Counted from the first letter of the stretch, positions 55,388-63,329 are shown. The stretch: 64,000 nucleotides of DNA from an uncultured SAR116 cluster alpha proteobacterium (GCA_902528415.1 CABZSR010000002.1:62001-126000); one strand, 5' to 3'. Program-made: numbers and translations. Notes: generated by a model not told the origin, from the sequence alone.

Positions 55388-56941
55388 ATGAAACATAATC
55401 TAGTGTTAATTATTGACTTTGGAAGTCAGGTTACCCAACTCATTGCCAGGCGCTTAAGAGAATTAAAAGTTTATTGTGAAATTCATCCCTTTAATAAAAT
55501 TAATGATGAGTTTATAAAAGCTATTGGTCCAAAGGCTATTATTTTATCTGGAGGTCCAGCAAGTGTATTAGATGACAATGCACCTACACCACCATCAATA
55601 ATATTTGATATTGGGGTTCCAATTTTAGGTATTTGTTATGGTCAACAAATAATGATGAAAATGCTAGGTGGTAATGTCATTCATGGCTCTGGTACCTCGG
55701 AGTTTGGGAAATCGTTTGTCAAAAAGAAAAATAAAAGTATTTGTTTCTTAAAAGATCTTTTTAAAGATAATAATGAACAAGTATGGATGTCTCATGGTGA
55801 CCATGTTTCAAGCATTCCCTCAAATTTTGAAGTTTATGGAGAGTCTGAAAATGCACCATTTGCTATTATTGGTGATATAAAAAAACACTTTTATGCAGTC
55901 CAATTTCATCCAGAAGTGGTACATACTTTGAGCGGAAGAAATTTAATAAAAAACTTTCTTCAGTTAGCTAATGTTTCATTTGATTGGAATATGAAAGCTT
56001 ATCTTGAACAAGCTGTTCACATGATAAAAGAGAAAGTTGGTGATAAAAAAGTAATTTGTGCATTATCTGGTGGGGTTGATAGTTCTGTGACTGCAATACT
56101 TATTCATAAAGCTATTGGAGATCAGTTAACGTGTGTTTATGTAGATAATGGTTTAATGAGAAAAAATGAAAGTGAAGAAGTAATTAAGTTATATACTGAT
56201 CATTTTAAACTCAACTTGATAGAGGCTAACGAACAACAACTTTTTCTTTCAAACTTATCAGGTGTAATTGATCCCGAAGAGAAAAGAAAAATAATTGGAA
56301 AATTATTTATTGATGTTTTTCAGAAATATGCATTAGAAATTGAAGAAGTTGATTTTCTTGCACAAGGTACATTGTATCCTGACGTCATAGAAAGTGTCAG
56401 TTTTTCTGGTGCACCATCTGTTACTATTAAGTCTCATCATAACGTTGGTGGATTGCCAAAAAAAATGAATTTAGCTCTAATAGAGCCACTAAAAGAGTTA
56501 TTTAAAGATGAGGTAAGGACACTTGGAAAAGAACTTGGTGTTCCTAATAAATTTATAGAACGACACCCATTTCCAGGACCTGGTTTAGCAATAAGATGTC
56601 CTGGTGAAATTACTGACGAGAAATTAAATATATTAAGAAATGCAGATGAAATTTACATTGACCAAATAAAAAGATATGGGCTTTATAATGAAATTTGGCA
56701 AGCTTTTACTGTAATTTTACCTGTTAAAACAGTTGGTGTAATGGGTGATGCTCGGACTTATGATTATGTATGTGCATTAAGAGCTGTAACTTCAATTGAT
56801 GGTATGACTGCTGATTATTATCAATTTGATCATGAGTTTCTGAGTGAAACAGCTACTAAAATTATAAATAATGTAGCTGGAATAAATCGAGTAACGTATG
56901 ATATTACTTCTAAACCACCTGGTACTATTGAATGGGAATAG
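55388..56941 (+). CDS. guaA: GMP synthase (glutamine-hydrolysing)
   Basis: Converts XMP to GMP. 517 residues: class I amidotransferase domain with [16 protein letters not shown] (nucleophilic Cys) and [11 protein letters not shown], then the ATP pyrophosphatase domain with [15 protein letters not shown] (P-loop, about residue 226), and the dimerisation domain ending in the invariant KPPGTIEWE. The ATG at 55388 is chosen over a TTG one codon earlier. Its last codons are the junction of an integrated element; the coding sequence is left intact, so any att copy restores the C-terminus. Confidence 0.97.
   Translation: MKHNLVLIIDFGSQVTQLIARRLRELKVYCEIHPFNKINDEFIKAIGPKAIILSGGPASVLDDNAPTPPSIIFDIGVPILGICYGQQIMMKMLGGNVIHGSGTSEFGKSFVKKKNKSICFLKDLFKDNNEQVWMSHGDHVSSIPSNFEVYGESENAPFAIIGDIKKHFYAVQFHPEVVHTLSGRNLIKNFLQLANVSFDWNMKAYLEQAVHMIKEKVGDKKVICALSGGVDSSVTAILIHKAIGDQLTCVYVDNGLMRKNESEEVIKLYTDHFKLNLIEANEQQLFLSNLSGVIDPEEKRKIIGKLFIDVFQKYALEIEEVDFLAQGTLYPDVIESVSFSGAPSVTIKSHHNVGGLPKKMNLALIEPLKELFKDEVRTLGKELGVPNKFIERHPFPGPGLAIRCPGEITDEKLNILRNADEIYIDQIKRYGLYNEIWQAFTVILPVKTVGVMGDARTYDYVCALRAVTSIDGMTADYYQFDHEFLSETATKIINNVAGINRVTYDITSKPPGTIEWE
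56915..56941 (+). other. Probable attL: 3' end of guaA at the element boundary
   Basis: The mobile element (repeat array, integrase) begins right after the guaA stop codon. The 3' end of guaA is a documented insertion hotspot for genomic islands with a dedicated integrase type. The matching right end must be beyond the window, so the exact core sequence cannot be set here. Confidence 0.5.
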
Positions 56942-56991
56942 TCTATGGTAAAAAGTATACATAAAAACAATAACTTATTATAATAATTGAC

Positions 56992-57165
56992 TTTCCAAGT
57001 AGTTTCCAAGTATAGTAAAATCAATGACTTAGTGGTAGGAGTTTCCAAGAATCTTTCCAACTAAACGCACTATTGAAAAGAACAGTCTATTTTTGACAAA
57101 GTTATTTTCAATCAATTAGTTAGATTGATTTTGGAGTTTCCAACCACTTGGAAAGTACTTGGAAA
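56992..57165 (+). repeat. Array of seven TTTCCAA repeats upstream of the integrase
   Basis: TTTCCAAGT occurs at 56992-57000 and 57003-57011, TTTCCAAGA at 57042-57050, TTTCCAACT at 57054-57062 and TTTCCAACC at 57137-57145; inverted copies ACTTGGAAA are at 57146-57154 and 57157-57165. Close pairs are spaced 9-12 bases apart, near one helical turn. The last copy includes the likely ribosome-binding GGA two bases before the integrase ATG. Such arrays fit integrase arm sites or excisionase/repressor sites. Confidence 0.8.
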
Positions 57166-57167
57166 CT

Positions 57168-58424
57168 ATGAATAGAAAAAAACACGCAAAACCTCGTATG
57201 GGATTTAAGACAGAAGGTTCTTCTGCATACCTACAACAACATGAAATTCTAGGTGGTAAGGGAATGGTTTACATTACCCCTTACTCCAACGGTAATTGGT
57301 ATTTTCGCACTTGGATTAGTGAAGAGGGAAAGTATCTTCGCAAAAGTTTGAGAACCAAAAATAAGAAAGATGCAATCGCACTTGCCGAGAAAGAATATCT
57401 CAAAGTTTATGCAACTCTGGATAAAGGGTTCAAAATATTTGGTCTGAAATTTACTGAACTCTGTGAAGAGTATTTAACCATCAGACAAGAAGATGTTGAT
57501 GTTGGAAGAATTACTCAACAAAGACATTCAACAATTAAAACTCAAATCAATAGATGGATTATTCCCTATATCAATCCGACAACCAAAGTTAGTGAATTGA
57601 ATAGGGAAAGTTTCAGAAGATTCTTTGTTTATAGAAAACAGCAGACAAAAAATAAGGTTGAAGATGTAACCATTCGCAATGAACAGACAACAATAAATTC
57701 CATTGCAAAGTTTGGTTATAGAAAAGGGTATCTTCCTTTTGAGGGTTTTGACTTTGACCCAATCAAGATAATTGAACCACCCAGACGAGATACTTTCAGT
57801 TTGGAAGAATACAAAATGTTCTATCCAAAGTTGGGTGAATGGGTGAATGACGCAGTAGATTCCCATGAAGAATATATGAGGAAAATCATTAGAGATTTTA
57901 TCCTACTCAAATCCAACACTTGTATGAGGTTTGGAGAGATAAGGAATCTTCAATGGAAGATGGTTAAGACCAAGAGAGAAAAGGGGCAGAATCTGGTTTG
58001 GTGCGAATTACCAGCAGAGATTTGTAAGAACAAAAAGTACCGTGAATTTTGGTCTAGAGGTGGAACTTATCTGGATAGGATTAAGAAATATTCACAATTC
58101 ACCGACAAAGAGAATTTTGTATTCTCACACCCTAAATTTGATAGACCACTAGCAAAACCTACTTTCTACAAATACTGGAAACAGTTGATGGAATTTAGTG
58201 GGTTTGATGTGATTGAAAAAGATTTGTCATATTACTCACTAAGGCACTTTGGGATTACTGCAAGATTGATAGCAGGAGTTCCAATCTACAATATTAGTGA
58301 GATGGCAGGGACTAATGTTCAGTTCATTGAACAACACTATGCCCACTTGGATATGGATAAATTAAAGGAAGATGCCTTAAAGGGTTTCTCAATAAGTGAA
58401 GATGGATTTGATGTTAAGAATTAG
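57168..58424 (+). CDS. Tyrosine recombinase/integrase of a guaA-associated element
   Basis: Site-specific recombinase of 418 residues. An N-terminal arm/core-binding part (about residues 1-190) is followed by the catalytic domain with TCMRFGEIRNL (Arg I, about residue 254), YSLRHFGIT (Arg II, about 359) and EQHYAHLD (nucleophilic Tyr, about 391). The ATG at 57168 is chosen over a TTG three codons earlier inside the repeat array. The location directly after guaA identifies it as the enzyme that inserted the element. It is convergent with the next gene, overlapping by four bases. Confidence 0.92.
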   Translation: MNRKKHAKPRMGFKTEGSSAYLQQHEILGGKGMVYITPYSNGNWYFRTWISEEGKYLRKSLRTKNKKDAIALAEKEYLKVYATLDKGFKIFGLKFTELCEEYLTIRQEDVDVGRITQQRHSTIKTQINRWIIPYINPTTKVSELNRESFRRFFVYRKQQTKNKVEDVTIRNEQTTINSIAKFGYRKGYLPFEGFDFDPIKIIEPPRRDTFSLEEYKMFYPKLGEWVNDAVDSHEEYMRKIIRDFILLKSNTCMRFGEIRNLQWKMVKTKREKGQNLVWCELPAEICKNKKYREFWSRGGTYLDRIKKYSQFTDKENFVFSHPKFDRPLAKPTFYKYWKQLMEFSGFDVIEKDLSYYSLRHFGITARLIAGVPIYNISEMAGTNVQFIEQHYAHLDMDKLKEDALKGFSISEDGFDVKN

Positions 58425-58969
58425 GGAAATATTCCCTTACAAACACCATCTAAAAGTTCTTCACCTCTATCCCTAATCCTCGCAACTTTTGAATGGGTAT
58501 ATCGTTTTCTTTTACTCTTTTCTTGTGGGGTGCATTTGTTCCAATCCTCAAGAACTGCATAATCAAAAGCAGCAGAAGTTAGACCTCTTTTCCGTCTACC
58601 CCATTCCCTACGGGCAATCTCATTTGCAATCTTCCACAAGTCACCAATCTCTCGTTTTTCATAAACGAGAAGGGCATATCTCAATCCTTGTTCTTTTGGT
58701 CTTTTGGTAGATAGAGGAAACTTGGGTTCATCTCCCTCGTTGGATATCCCAAACAAGTCTTTCCAATGCGTTCTCCACCAACCGTCAAACTTGGTGTTTA
58801 GAACTGTATCAGCACCACCCCAACCACCGTACATAGACCAATCAACCGTTCTGGTTGGGTCTTTCTCTGCGTGTTGTAGGAATGAGTACCAATAGAAGTA
58901 GATGCGTTTATTGGACTGAATCCACAGTCCACTCTTAGCATCATATTTAACCCACCGACTTGTTTTCAT
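58421..58969 (-). CDS. Uncharacterised element-encoded protein
   Basis: Protein of 182 residues, unusually rich in Trp and Tyr in its first half (IYFYWYSFLQHAE, WSMYGGWGGADTVL, FDGWWRTHWKDLFGI) and basic in the second half (ARREWGRRKRG, KSKRKRYTHSKVARIRDRG). No transmembrane segment or signal is seen. The middle (GLRYALLVYEKREIGDLWKIANEIARREW) looks helical. I do not recognise a family; the basic C-terminus would suit nucleic-acid binding. It is divergent from the operon starting at 59158 and shares the palindrome-bearing promoter region with it. Confidence 0.65.
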   Translation of the reverse strand: MKTSRWVKYDAKSGLWIQSNKRIYFYWYSFLQHAEKDPTRTVDWSMYGGWGGADTVLNTKFDGWWRTHWKDLFGISNEGDEPKFPLSTKRPKEQGLRYALLVYEKREIGDLWKIANEIARREWGRRKRGLTSAAFDYAVLEDWNKCTPQEKSKRKRYTHSKVARIRDRGEELLDGVCKGIFP

Positions 58970-58982
58970 AACATTACTATAG

Positions 58983-59039
58983 CACCACCCTTTAATGGGT
59001 GCAAATTAGGGAATTATAACCACCTATTAATGGTTGCAA
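58983..59039. repeat. Tandem operator-like palindromic repeats
   Basis: Two 22-base copies at 58983-59004 and 59018-59039 match at 18 positions and are spaced 35 bases apart. Each has internal dyad symmetry: CACCC/GGGTG at 58986-58990 and 58997-59001, AACCA/TGGTT at 59018-59022 and 59031-59035. They lie in the divergent gap upstream of the promoter at 59057 and probably bind a dimeric regulator. Confidence 0.6.
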
Positions 59040-59056
59040 TGCTAACCCTCAATTCC

Positions 59057-59086
59057 TTGACTTTTTGAGGTTTTTCGTGTTATAAA
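59057..59086 (+). promoter_or_regulatory. Sigma-70-like promoter of the element operon
   Basis: TTGACT at 59057-59062 and TATAAA at 59081-59086 with an 18-base spacer, 72 bases before the start codon of the first operon gene. It is the best promoter match in this part of the window. Confidence 0.65.
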
Positions 59087-59157
59087 GTATATGTAATGAG
59101 AAGAAAGAAATGGTTCTAAATTCTTGATTACGAGTCATTTAAATAGGAGAAAAAATA

Positions 59158-59643
59158 ATGGCAAAAGAACTTAAAAATACCGTGAAATTCAATGTAGATA
59201 TCTATGACCCTAGTCAAGGAACGGTTTGGACACAAGAATTCATTAAACCCCTCGTCAACTATGTTGGAATGACCATAAACGGTTATGGAACTCTGAATAG
59301 TGGTGAAAAGAATGATAGTGGAATCATGGTTGGAGTTTATGACCTTTTCAATGATGAAGTCATGCAAACCATTAACACATATGGTGCAGAAGAAGGATGG
59401 GGTTTTGACCTAGTAATGGATGACATTCGTTCAGAGAAATTGAGTGTGTTTATTGGTGTCACTCCAGAGGATGATTACCACAATGATGGTTATGTAGATG
59501 GATATTTTGACTTCTACAAAGACCGTGGGAATGTCTCAAAAGATTATAAAGAGGTTCAAGAACTTCTTATGCCAAAAATGAATGCAATCCGTGAAGAAGA
59601 TGGATTTGTTTTTGAAACACCATGGAAGAAAGATGTTGCGTGA
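59158..59643 (+). CDS. Uncharacterised acidic protein, first gene of the element operon
   Basis: Protein of 161 residues, strongly acidic, with KFNVDIYDPSQGTVWTQEFIKPLVNYVGMTINGYGTLNSG in the N-terminal half and PEDDYHNDGYVDGYFDFYKDRGNVSKDYKE in the second. No signal peptide or membrane helix is seen. A GGAG ribosome-binding site precedes the ATG. No family was recognised. Its stop codon shares a base with the next start (TGATG), so the pair is coupled. An acidic protein early in a mobile-element operon could be an anti-restriction or DNA-mimic type, but nothing in the sequence proves that. Confidence 0.7.
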   Translation: MAKELKNTVKFNVDIYDPSQGTVWTQEFIKPLVNYVGMTINGYGTLNSGEKNDSGIMVGVYDLFNDEVMQTINTYGAEEGWGFDLVMDDIRSEKLSVFIGVTPEDDYHNDGYVDGYFDFYKDRGNVSKDYKEVQELLMPKMNAIREEDGFVFETPWKKDVA

Positions 59644-59951
59644 TGAATAATAAAAAATGGAATCGTTGGTTAGATTCTATAGTGAACGAAATAGGTGCAT
59701 TTTATGATGCACCTGCCATCACAAAAAAAGTAAATGGACATATTAAATTCACCTTATTTCACCGTGATGAAAAGAGGGTGGTTATTGTGAGTTCAACACC
59801 CAAAAAAGGTTCTGGTGCAGAGAAACATACGATTAGAGATTTTAACCGTGCATTGAAAGATTTGGGAATTAAGGAAAGGATTATCTACTCAGTTCCTCGT
59901 AAAGAAGTTCAGATTTTTGAAACTCATAGAGAACTCAAAAATTATAAATAA
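59643..59951 (+). CDS. Uncharacterised basic protein, second gene of the element operon
   Basis: Protein of 102 residues from the ATG at 59643; the frame continues upstream to a codon at 59622, but the TGATG junction favours this start. VNGHIKFTLFHRDEKRVVIVSSTPKKGSGAEKHTIRDFNRALKDLGI has the beta-strand and 'SSTP' wording seen in small proteins carried by phages and islands, vaguely HicA-like. I do not assign a family. It is basic, in contrast with the acidic protein before it. Confidence 0.65.
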   Translation: MNNKKWNRWLDSIVNEIGAFYDAPAITKKVNGHIKFTLFHRDEKRVVIVSSTPKKGSGAEKHTIRDFNRALKDLGIKERIIYSVPRKEVQIFETHRELKNYK

Positions 59952-60001
59952 TAAGGAGTCCAGAGAAAGGAACTGGTCTCCTTATTAATGAGGAAAAGAA
60001 C

Positions 60002-60397
60002 ATGAAAAACAATCAAACACATAATGAGAAACTATTTAGTAAGATAGTTTCTTACCTAGAAGAGGTGGTTGAAAAACCATATCTCTCACTAATGAATGAA
60101 CCAACACATAATGAACTCGCAAGGGTATTTAATAGAATAGGAATTAAGAATTCCAAAGGCGAAAATTTAACAAAAGATACGATTAAAAAATGTATCCAGA
60201 GAATTAGAAACAAGAATGATTTTTACCCAGAGATTTTAAAAACTCAGAATGATGACCTACCCAAAATTTATGACCTTGGAAATCCTGGGGCAGTAAACCA
60301 GAAACAAACCCAATCAGAAAAAGACTTGGAGAGTTTCACTTACTCAATAATTAACAACAATCATTCGCATTATTATGGGGAGAAAATTTATGCATAG
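60002..60397 (+). CDS. Small HTH-like protein of the element operon
   Basis: Protein of 131 residues. HNELARVFNRIGIKNSKGENLTKDTIKKCIQRIRNK (about residues 36-71) has the pattern of the C-terminal DNA-binding helices that serine recombinases and phage regulators share (A-R-x-x-N-x-x-G-I ... G ... T ... I-x-R-I). A Gln/Asn/His-rich tail follows. It overlaps the next frame. A sequence-specific DNA-binding role is an inference from this motif. Confidence 0.6.
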   Translation: MKNNQTHNEKLFSKIVSYLEEVVEKPYLSLMNEPTHNELARVFNRIGIKNSKGENLTKDTIKKCIQRIRNKNDFYPEILKTQNDDLPKIYDLGNPGAVNQKQTQSEKDLESFTYSIINNNHSHYYGEKIYA

Positions 60398-60845
60398 TCT
60401 TGTCCCCAATTTAGTTGATTCCAGTATAAATAGTTTTGTCAGTAATGAAGAAATACCTTTATCTAGAAACAAGATTACTGATGAAGTTTCCAATAACGAT
60501 TTATCCTCTAGAAACTGGAACGACAGTTCCAATCCAGACCTTGCAAAAGGTCTGGATTATTCTAGTCCCCATTATGATTTGAAACGAACTAGAGAGTTCA
60601 TAAGACACTACCGAAGATTACAAAAGGATAGTGATTTCTGGTTATGGAAATCACTACTAGGAAGAATGGTGATTAAGAATTGGTTGGATAAAGAAATAGA
60701 ACTACTTGTTGAAATTGGTAATCATAAACCTTCCAGACACCCATATTCTTATGAAGAGTATTGTTATTTCACCGACCAAAGATTGAAGAATAAATATAAC
60801 AAAAGGAATTATGACAAAGGTATTTTTGGAGAAGATAATGATTGA
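60390..60845 (+). CDS. Uncharacterised protein of the element operon
   Basis: Protein of 151 residues from an ATG at 60390, overlapping the previous gene by eight bases (an upstream in-frame codon at 60375 is possible). The first 60 residues are Asn/Ser-rich and look disordered. The remainder is charged and helical (RTREFIRHYRRLQKDSDFWLWKSLLGRMVIKNWLDKEIELLVEIG). No family was recognised. Confidence 0.55.
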   Translation: MHSLVPNLVDSSINSFVSNEEIPLSRNKITDEVSNNDLSSRNWNDSSNPDLAKGLDYSSPHYDLKRTREFIRHYRRLQKDSDFWLWKSLLGRMVIKNWLDKEIELLVEIGNHKPSRHPYSYEEYCYFTDQRLKNKYNKRNYDKGIFGEDND

Positions 60846-61095
60846 TAGAAATGGTTTAAGTACTGTTGCAATTAGGAAACAAGAAGAACAAAGAAAAAGA
60901 CAACAACAACGAATTGATTATGCATTAAGTAAAATGCCGGTAAATGCAACGAAAGTTGCAACTGACGAAGTCAGTTTCACCCAGAAACATTATAAAAGTA
61001 TGAGTGATGCACTTGCAGAGGTGAGAAAGAATACATCAACCCATCAAGATACAACCCAAGTTGTTAGACCATATTCAAGTGGGTTTCATAAATGA
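60811..61095 (+). CDS. Small protein with a K-S-M-x-D-A-L-x-E-V motif (I)
   Basis: Protein of 94 residues, overlapping the genes on both sides (35 and four bases). An Arg/Gln-rich helix (IRKQEEQRKRQQQRIDYALSKM) comes first and YKSMSDALAEVRKN lies at about residues 62-75. The same peptide pattern is at the N-terminus of the next protein. Starts at 60811 or at the ATG at 60838 are both possible; the overlap with the next gene is ATGA. Confidence 0.55.
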   Translation: MTKVFLEKIMIDRNGLSTVAIRKQEEQRKRQQQRIDYALSKMPVNATKVATDEVSFTQKHYKSMSDALAEVRKNTSTHQDTTQVVRPYSSGFHK

Positions 61096-61469
61096 TATAT
61101 TCAAAGAGTATGAGAGATGCACTCCAAGAGGTTGCAGACTACCAAGAAGAACCAGAACAATTAGATGAATCTTTAATGGGATTATTAAGAACTGCTGCGA
61201 TTACAATTAATGTAAGAAACACTCTTCAATCTGGTAAAAAGGTCCAATCATCTGCGACAGAACTGCGTAGAGTAGGGGACAAACTCAAAAGAGATGAAAC
61301 TACTCAAGACGCACAAAAGACGATTGCAGAGGGTTTTGTCGCACTTTCTAAAACCTTTGAGAGTTTAGAAGAAATGTTGCGAAGAAATGCGTACATTTCT
61401 GCATCTGGTGGTTTGTTTAGTGATAGGACTTATAATCTTTTACGCAAAATGGAAAAGAAACGTAGGTAA
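61092..61469 (+). CDS. Small helical protein with a K-S-M-x-D-A-L-x-E-V motif (II)
   Basis: Protein of 125 residues. It begins MIYSKSMRDALQEVADYQEEPEQ, so the shared peptide is N-terminal here, followed by a predominantly helical part (LRRVGDKLKRDETTQDAQKTIAEGFVALSKTFESLEEML) and a basic tail. The L-x-E within the motif resembles the cleavage consensus of T4-type prohead proteases in capsid-targeted proteins. No family was assigned. Confidence 0.58.
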   Translation: MIYSKSMRDALQEVADYQEEPEQLDESLMGLLRTAAITINVRNTLQSGKKVQSSATELRRVGDKLKRDETTQDAQKTIAEGFVALSKTFESLEEMLRRNAYISASGGLFSDRTYNLLRKMEKKRR

Positions 61470-61523
61470 GTGCGTAAGAAATATAAATACTTGTGTAAAA
61501 CAAATTTAGTTTAGGAGAAATTG

Positions 61524-61715
61524 ATGAAGAAATACGACTATCAAAGAAGTATTAGATTAAATGATAAAGTTAAACAGTCCTTGGAGAAGATTTGTGAGGT
61601 TTATAGGGTTAACGAATCCGATTACATACGAAATTCATTAGAAAAAAACCTTATAATTGACATGCAAAGTAACGGACTTAAACCAACCTTTTCCTCATTC
61701 TTACAAACTGCGTAA
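61524..61715 (+). CDS. Ribbon-helix-helix-like small regulator
   Basis: Protein of 63 residues from the ATG at 61524, after AGGAG. YDYQRSIRLNDKVKQSLEKICEVYRVNESDYIRNSLEKNL has the strand-helix-helix pattern of Arc/CopG proteins (R-S-I-R-L strand, then two helices). It is likely a dimeric DNA-binding repressor and is a candidate for binding one of the element's repeat arrays. Confidence 0.6.
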   Translation: MKKYDYQRSIRLNDKVKQSLEKICEVYRVNESDYIRNSLEKNLIIDMQSNGLKPTFSSFLQTA

Positions 61716-62059
61716 AAACCTAAAAAACATTAAAATAAATATAGTTCTCTAGTTATATAAATTGGAAAATTATCGAATTATATTTTAAATTTCTGGGGAA
61801 AATATCTAGTATATTGTTTGGTTATGTAATTTTTAATTTTTGAATAATTCCATATTGCTATGAAGCACGCGAGTGCTAACAAAAATGTAGAAAAAAACTA
61901 GATGAAGAACCTATGCACATGCTTTATATGTAATACTTTTTTTTCATGATTTCAAGATACAAATAAAAAAGTGGAGAATTTAATCTCCACTTAAATTTAT
62001 TTGAAAGGAAATTTTTATGCTTGCTATTTTATACGGTAATTAAAATTATTTGTTTAATT
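61716..62059. other. Non-coding stretch between element operon and recombinase gene
   Basis: 344 AT-rich bases between two convergent transcription units. Apart from the minus-strand terminator at 61957-61992, no open frame of note, tRNA or repeat array was recognised. Confidence 0.6.
61957..61992 (-). terminator. Intrinsic terminator behind the serine recombinase gene
   Basis: AAGTGGAGA (61969-61977) and TCTCCACTT (61984-61992) make a nine-base stem with a six-base loop. On the minus strand it is followed by TTTTTTATTTG, so it would end the recombinase transcript. Confidence 0.85.
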
Positions 62060-62602
62060 CTATTCCGCTTTTAAAATTCTGTAGACAGAGTCTCTATGTA
62101 TCCCCATTTGTTTTGCGATTGCAGTTGCACCCATTCCAGAATCTTTAAGTTCTTTAATCTTGTCAGCATCTATTGAAGACTTTCTTCCCTTATAAACACC
62201 ATTTTGTTTTGCACGAAGAATACCTTCATTCTGTCTCTCTTTACGGAGATTAGTTTCTAGTTCTGCGAATACTCCCAACATATCCAAGAAACATTTCGAA
62301 GTTGCGTCCTTGGTTGATATTGGTTGTTCAGTTGCAGAAAGATTGACACCTTTTTCAGATAGTTCTTTTACAATCAATTGGAGGTCTAGAACTGACCTTG
62401 CAAGTCTATCAATACGAGTAATGACCAATTCATCATCTTCACGAACAAAGTCTAAACATTCTTTTAGTTCATCTCTTCCCTGAGTAGAAGTTCCAGAGAC
62501 TTTCTCTTGGTAAATCTTCTCACAACCAAAACTTTTCAAAGTTTCTAATTGAACTTCTAGGTTTTGACCTACTGAACTAACTCTTGCATATCCTACTTTC
62601 AT
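62060..62602 (-). CDS. Serine recombinase, resolvase/invertase family
   Basis: Small serine recombinase of 180 residues. GYARVSSVGQNLEVQLETL at the N-terminus has the nucleophilic Ser at residue 9; LVITRIDRLARSVLDL holds the active-site Arg residues; the C-terminal ALSKDSGMGATAIAKQMG-like helix-turn-helix (about residues 150-178, ending HRDSVYRILK) binds DNA. Size fits Tn3-type resolvases and Hin/Gin invertases. It is alone on its transcript and has TGTCG half-sites upstream (62618-62697), so it may resolve dimers or invert a segment of the element. Confidence 0.9.
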   Translation of the reverse strand: MKVGYARVSSVGQNLEVQLETLKSFGCEKIYQEKVSGTSTQGRDELKECLDFVREDDELVITRIDRLARSVLDLQLIVKELSEKGVNLSATEQPISTKDATSKCFLDMLGVFAELETNLRKERQNEGILRAKQNGVYKGRKSSIDADKIKELKDSGMGATAIAKQMGIHRDSVYRILKAE

Positions 62603-62617
62603 AATAATCCTTATTAG

Positions 62618-62697
62618 TGTCGTTTATGAGTCTAAATTCTAATGCTTAATGTCGTAGTTGTCAAGAAACTACTTAAAAACGACAGTAAAAGTGTCGG
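62618..62697. promoter_or_regulatory. Candidate resolvase binding (res-like) half-sites
   Basis: TGTCGTTTA at 62618, TGTCGTAGT at 62650, ACGACA (inverted) at 62679-62684 and TGTCGGATT at 62692 lie within 80 bases upstream of the recombinase gene. TGTC-led nine-base half-sites are what Tn3-type resolvases bind, and res sites typically lie next to the gene. The spacing has not been shown to match a known res layout. Confidence 0.45.
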
Positions 62698-62816
62698 ATT
62701 TATTTTTGGATATGGGTAAACCCTTAAACTACAATTTAAATACACAGGTTTAGTTAAGTGATATTATATAAAGTAATAGTCATATTTAAAAAAAATAATT
62801 AGTATCACAATTTTAA

Positions 62817-63329
62817 TTATTGAAAGTTATCAATAATAACACCTATATTTGACATTGCTTTTTCAATATCTTTTTCGGTTTCAAAAATTCCAAGAAAGTT
62901 CGCATCAAAACCAACTTGAGGATGATTAATTCCGTGGAATGTTACTAATATATTTTTGTCTTCTTGATTAAAACTTAAAGTTCTTGCCTCGTGAACATCA
63001 CAATTATCTAATGCAGTATCAACAAGATATTCTTTAAGTTGAGTTTTCTCTAACTCAGTAAAATTTCCTAATTCTTCTAATTCATTCTCACGTTCAATCG
63101 AGATAAAATCTCTATATTTTAATATTGAACTAGAACCATAATCTTTATGATTATTAATATAATCTAACAAATCCTCTTCTAAAGAGGGTACTGCCATTGC
63201 AGTAACTTTTGCGTCATATAAGGACTGTTCAAATTTCTCATCTTTGAACCAGTCTTGTAACTTAACCCATTTCCATTGTTCATCTGAAGATAGTTTTAAT
63301 AACTCATTAACTGAAATATTCTTCATCAA
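62817..63329 (-). CDS. Uncharacterised protein in the restriction locus
   Basis: Protein of 170 residues with acidic, helical composition. SNELLKLSSDEQWKWVKLQDWFKDEKFEQSL-like N-terminus, and FHGINHPQVGFDANFLGIFETEKDIEKAMSNIG at the end. No signal, membrane segment or recognised family. It follows the next gene with no gap on the minus strand and is probably the last gene of the hsdR operon. Confidence 0.6.
   Translation of the reverse strand: MMKNISVNELLKLSSDEQWKWVKLQDWFKDEKFEQSLYDAKVTAMAVPSLEEDLLDYINNHKDYGSSSILKYRDFISIERENELEELGNFTELEKTQLKEYLVDTALDNCDVHEARTLSFNQEDKNILVTFHGINHPQVGFDANFLGIFETEKDIEKAMSNIGVIIDNFQ

Noticed and set aside
56941-57168. CRISPR array for the TTTCCAA repeats
   Set aside because: Repeats are seven to nine bases, occur in both orientations, have no uniform spacers, and no cas gene is near.
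59643-59951. HicA toxin for the 102-residue basic protein
   Set aside because: Only a loose resemblance of strand pattern; the catalytic His context of HicA and a HicB partner are missing.
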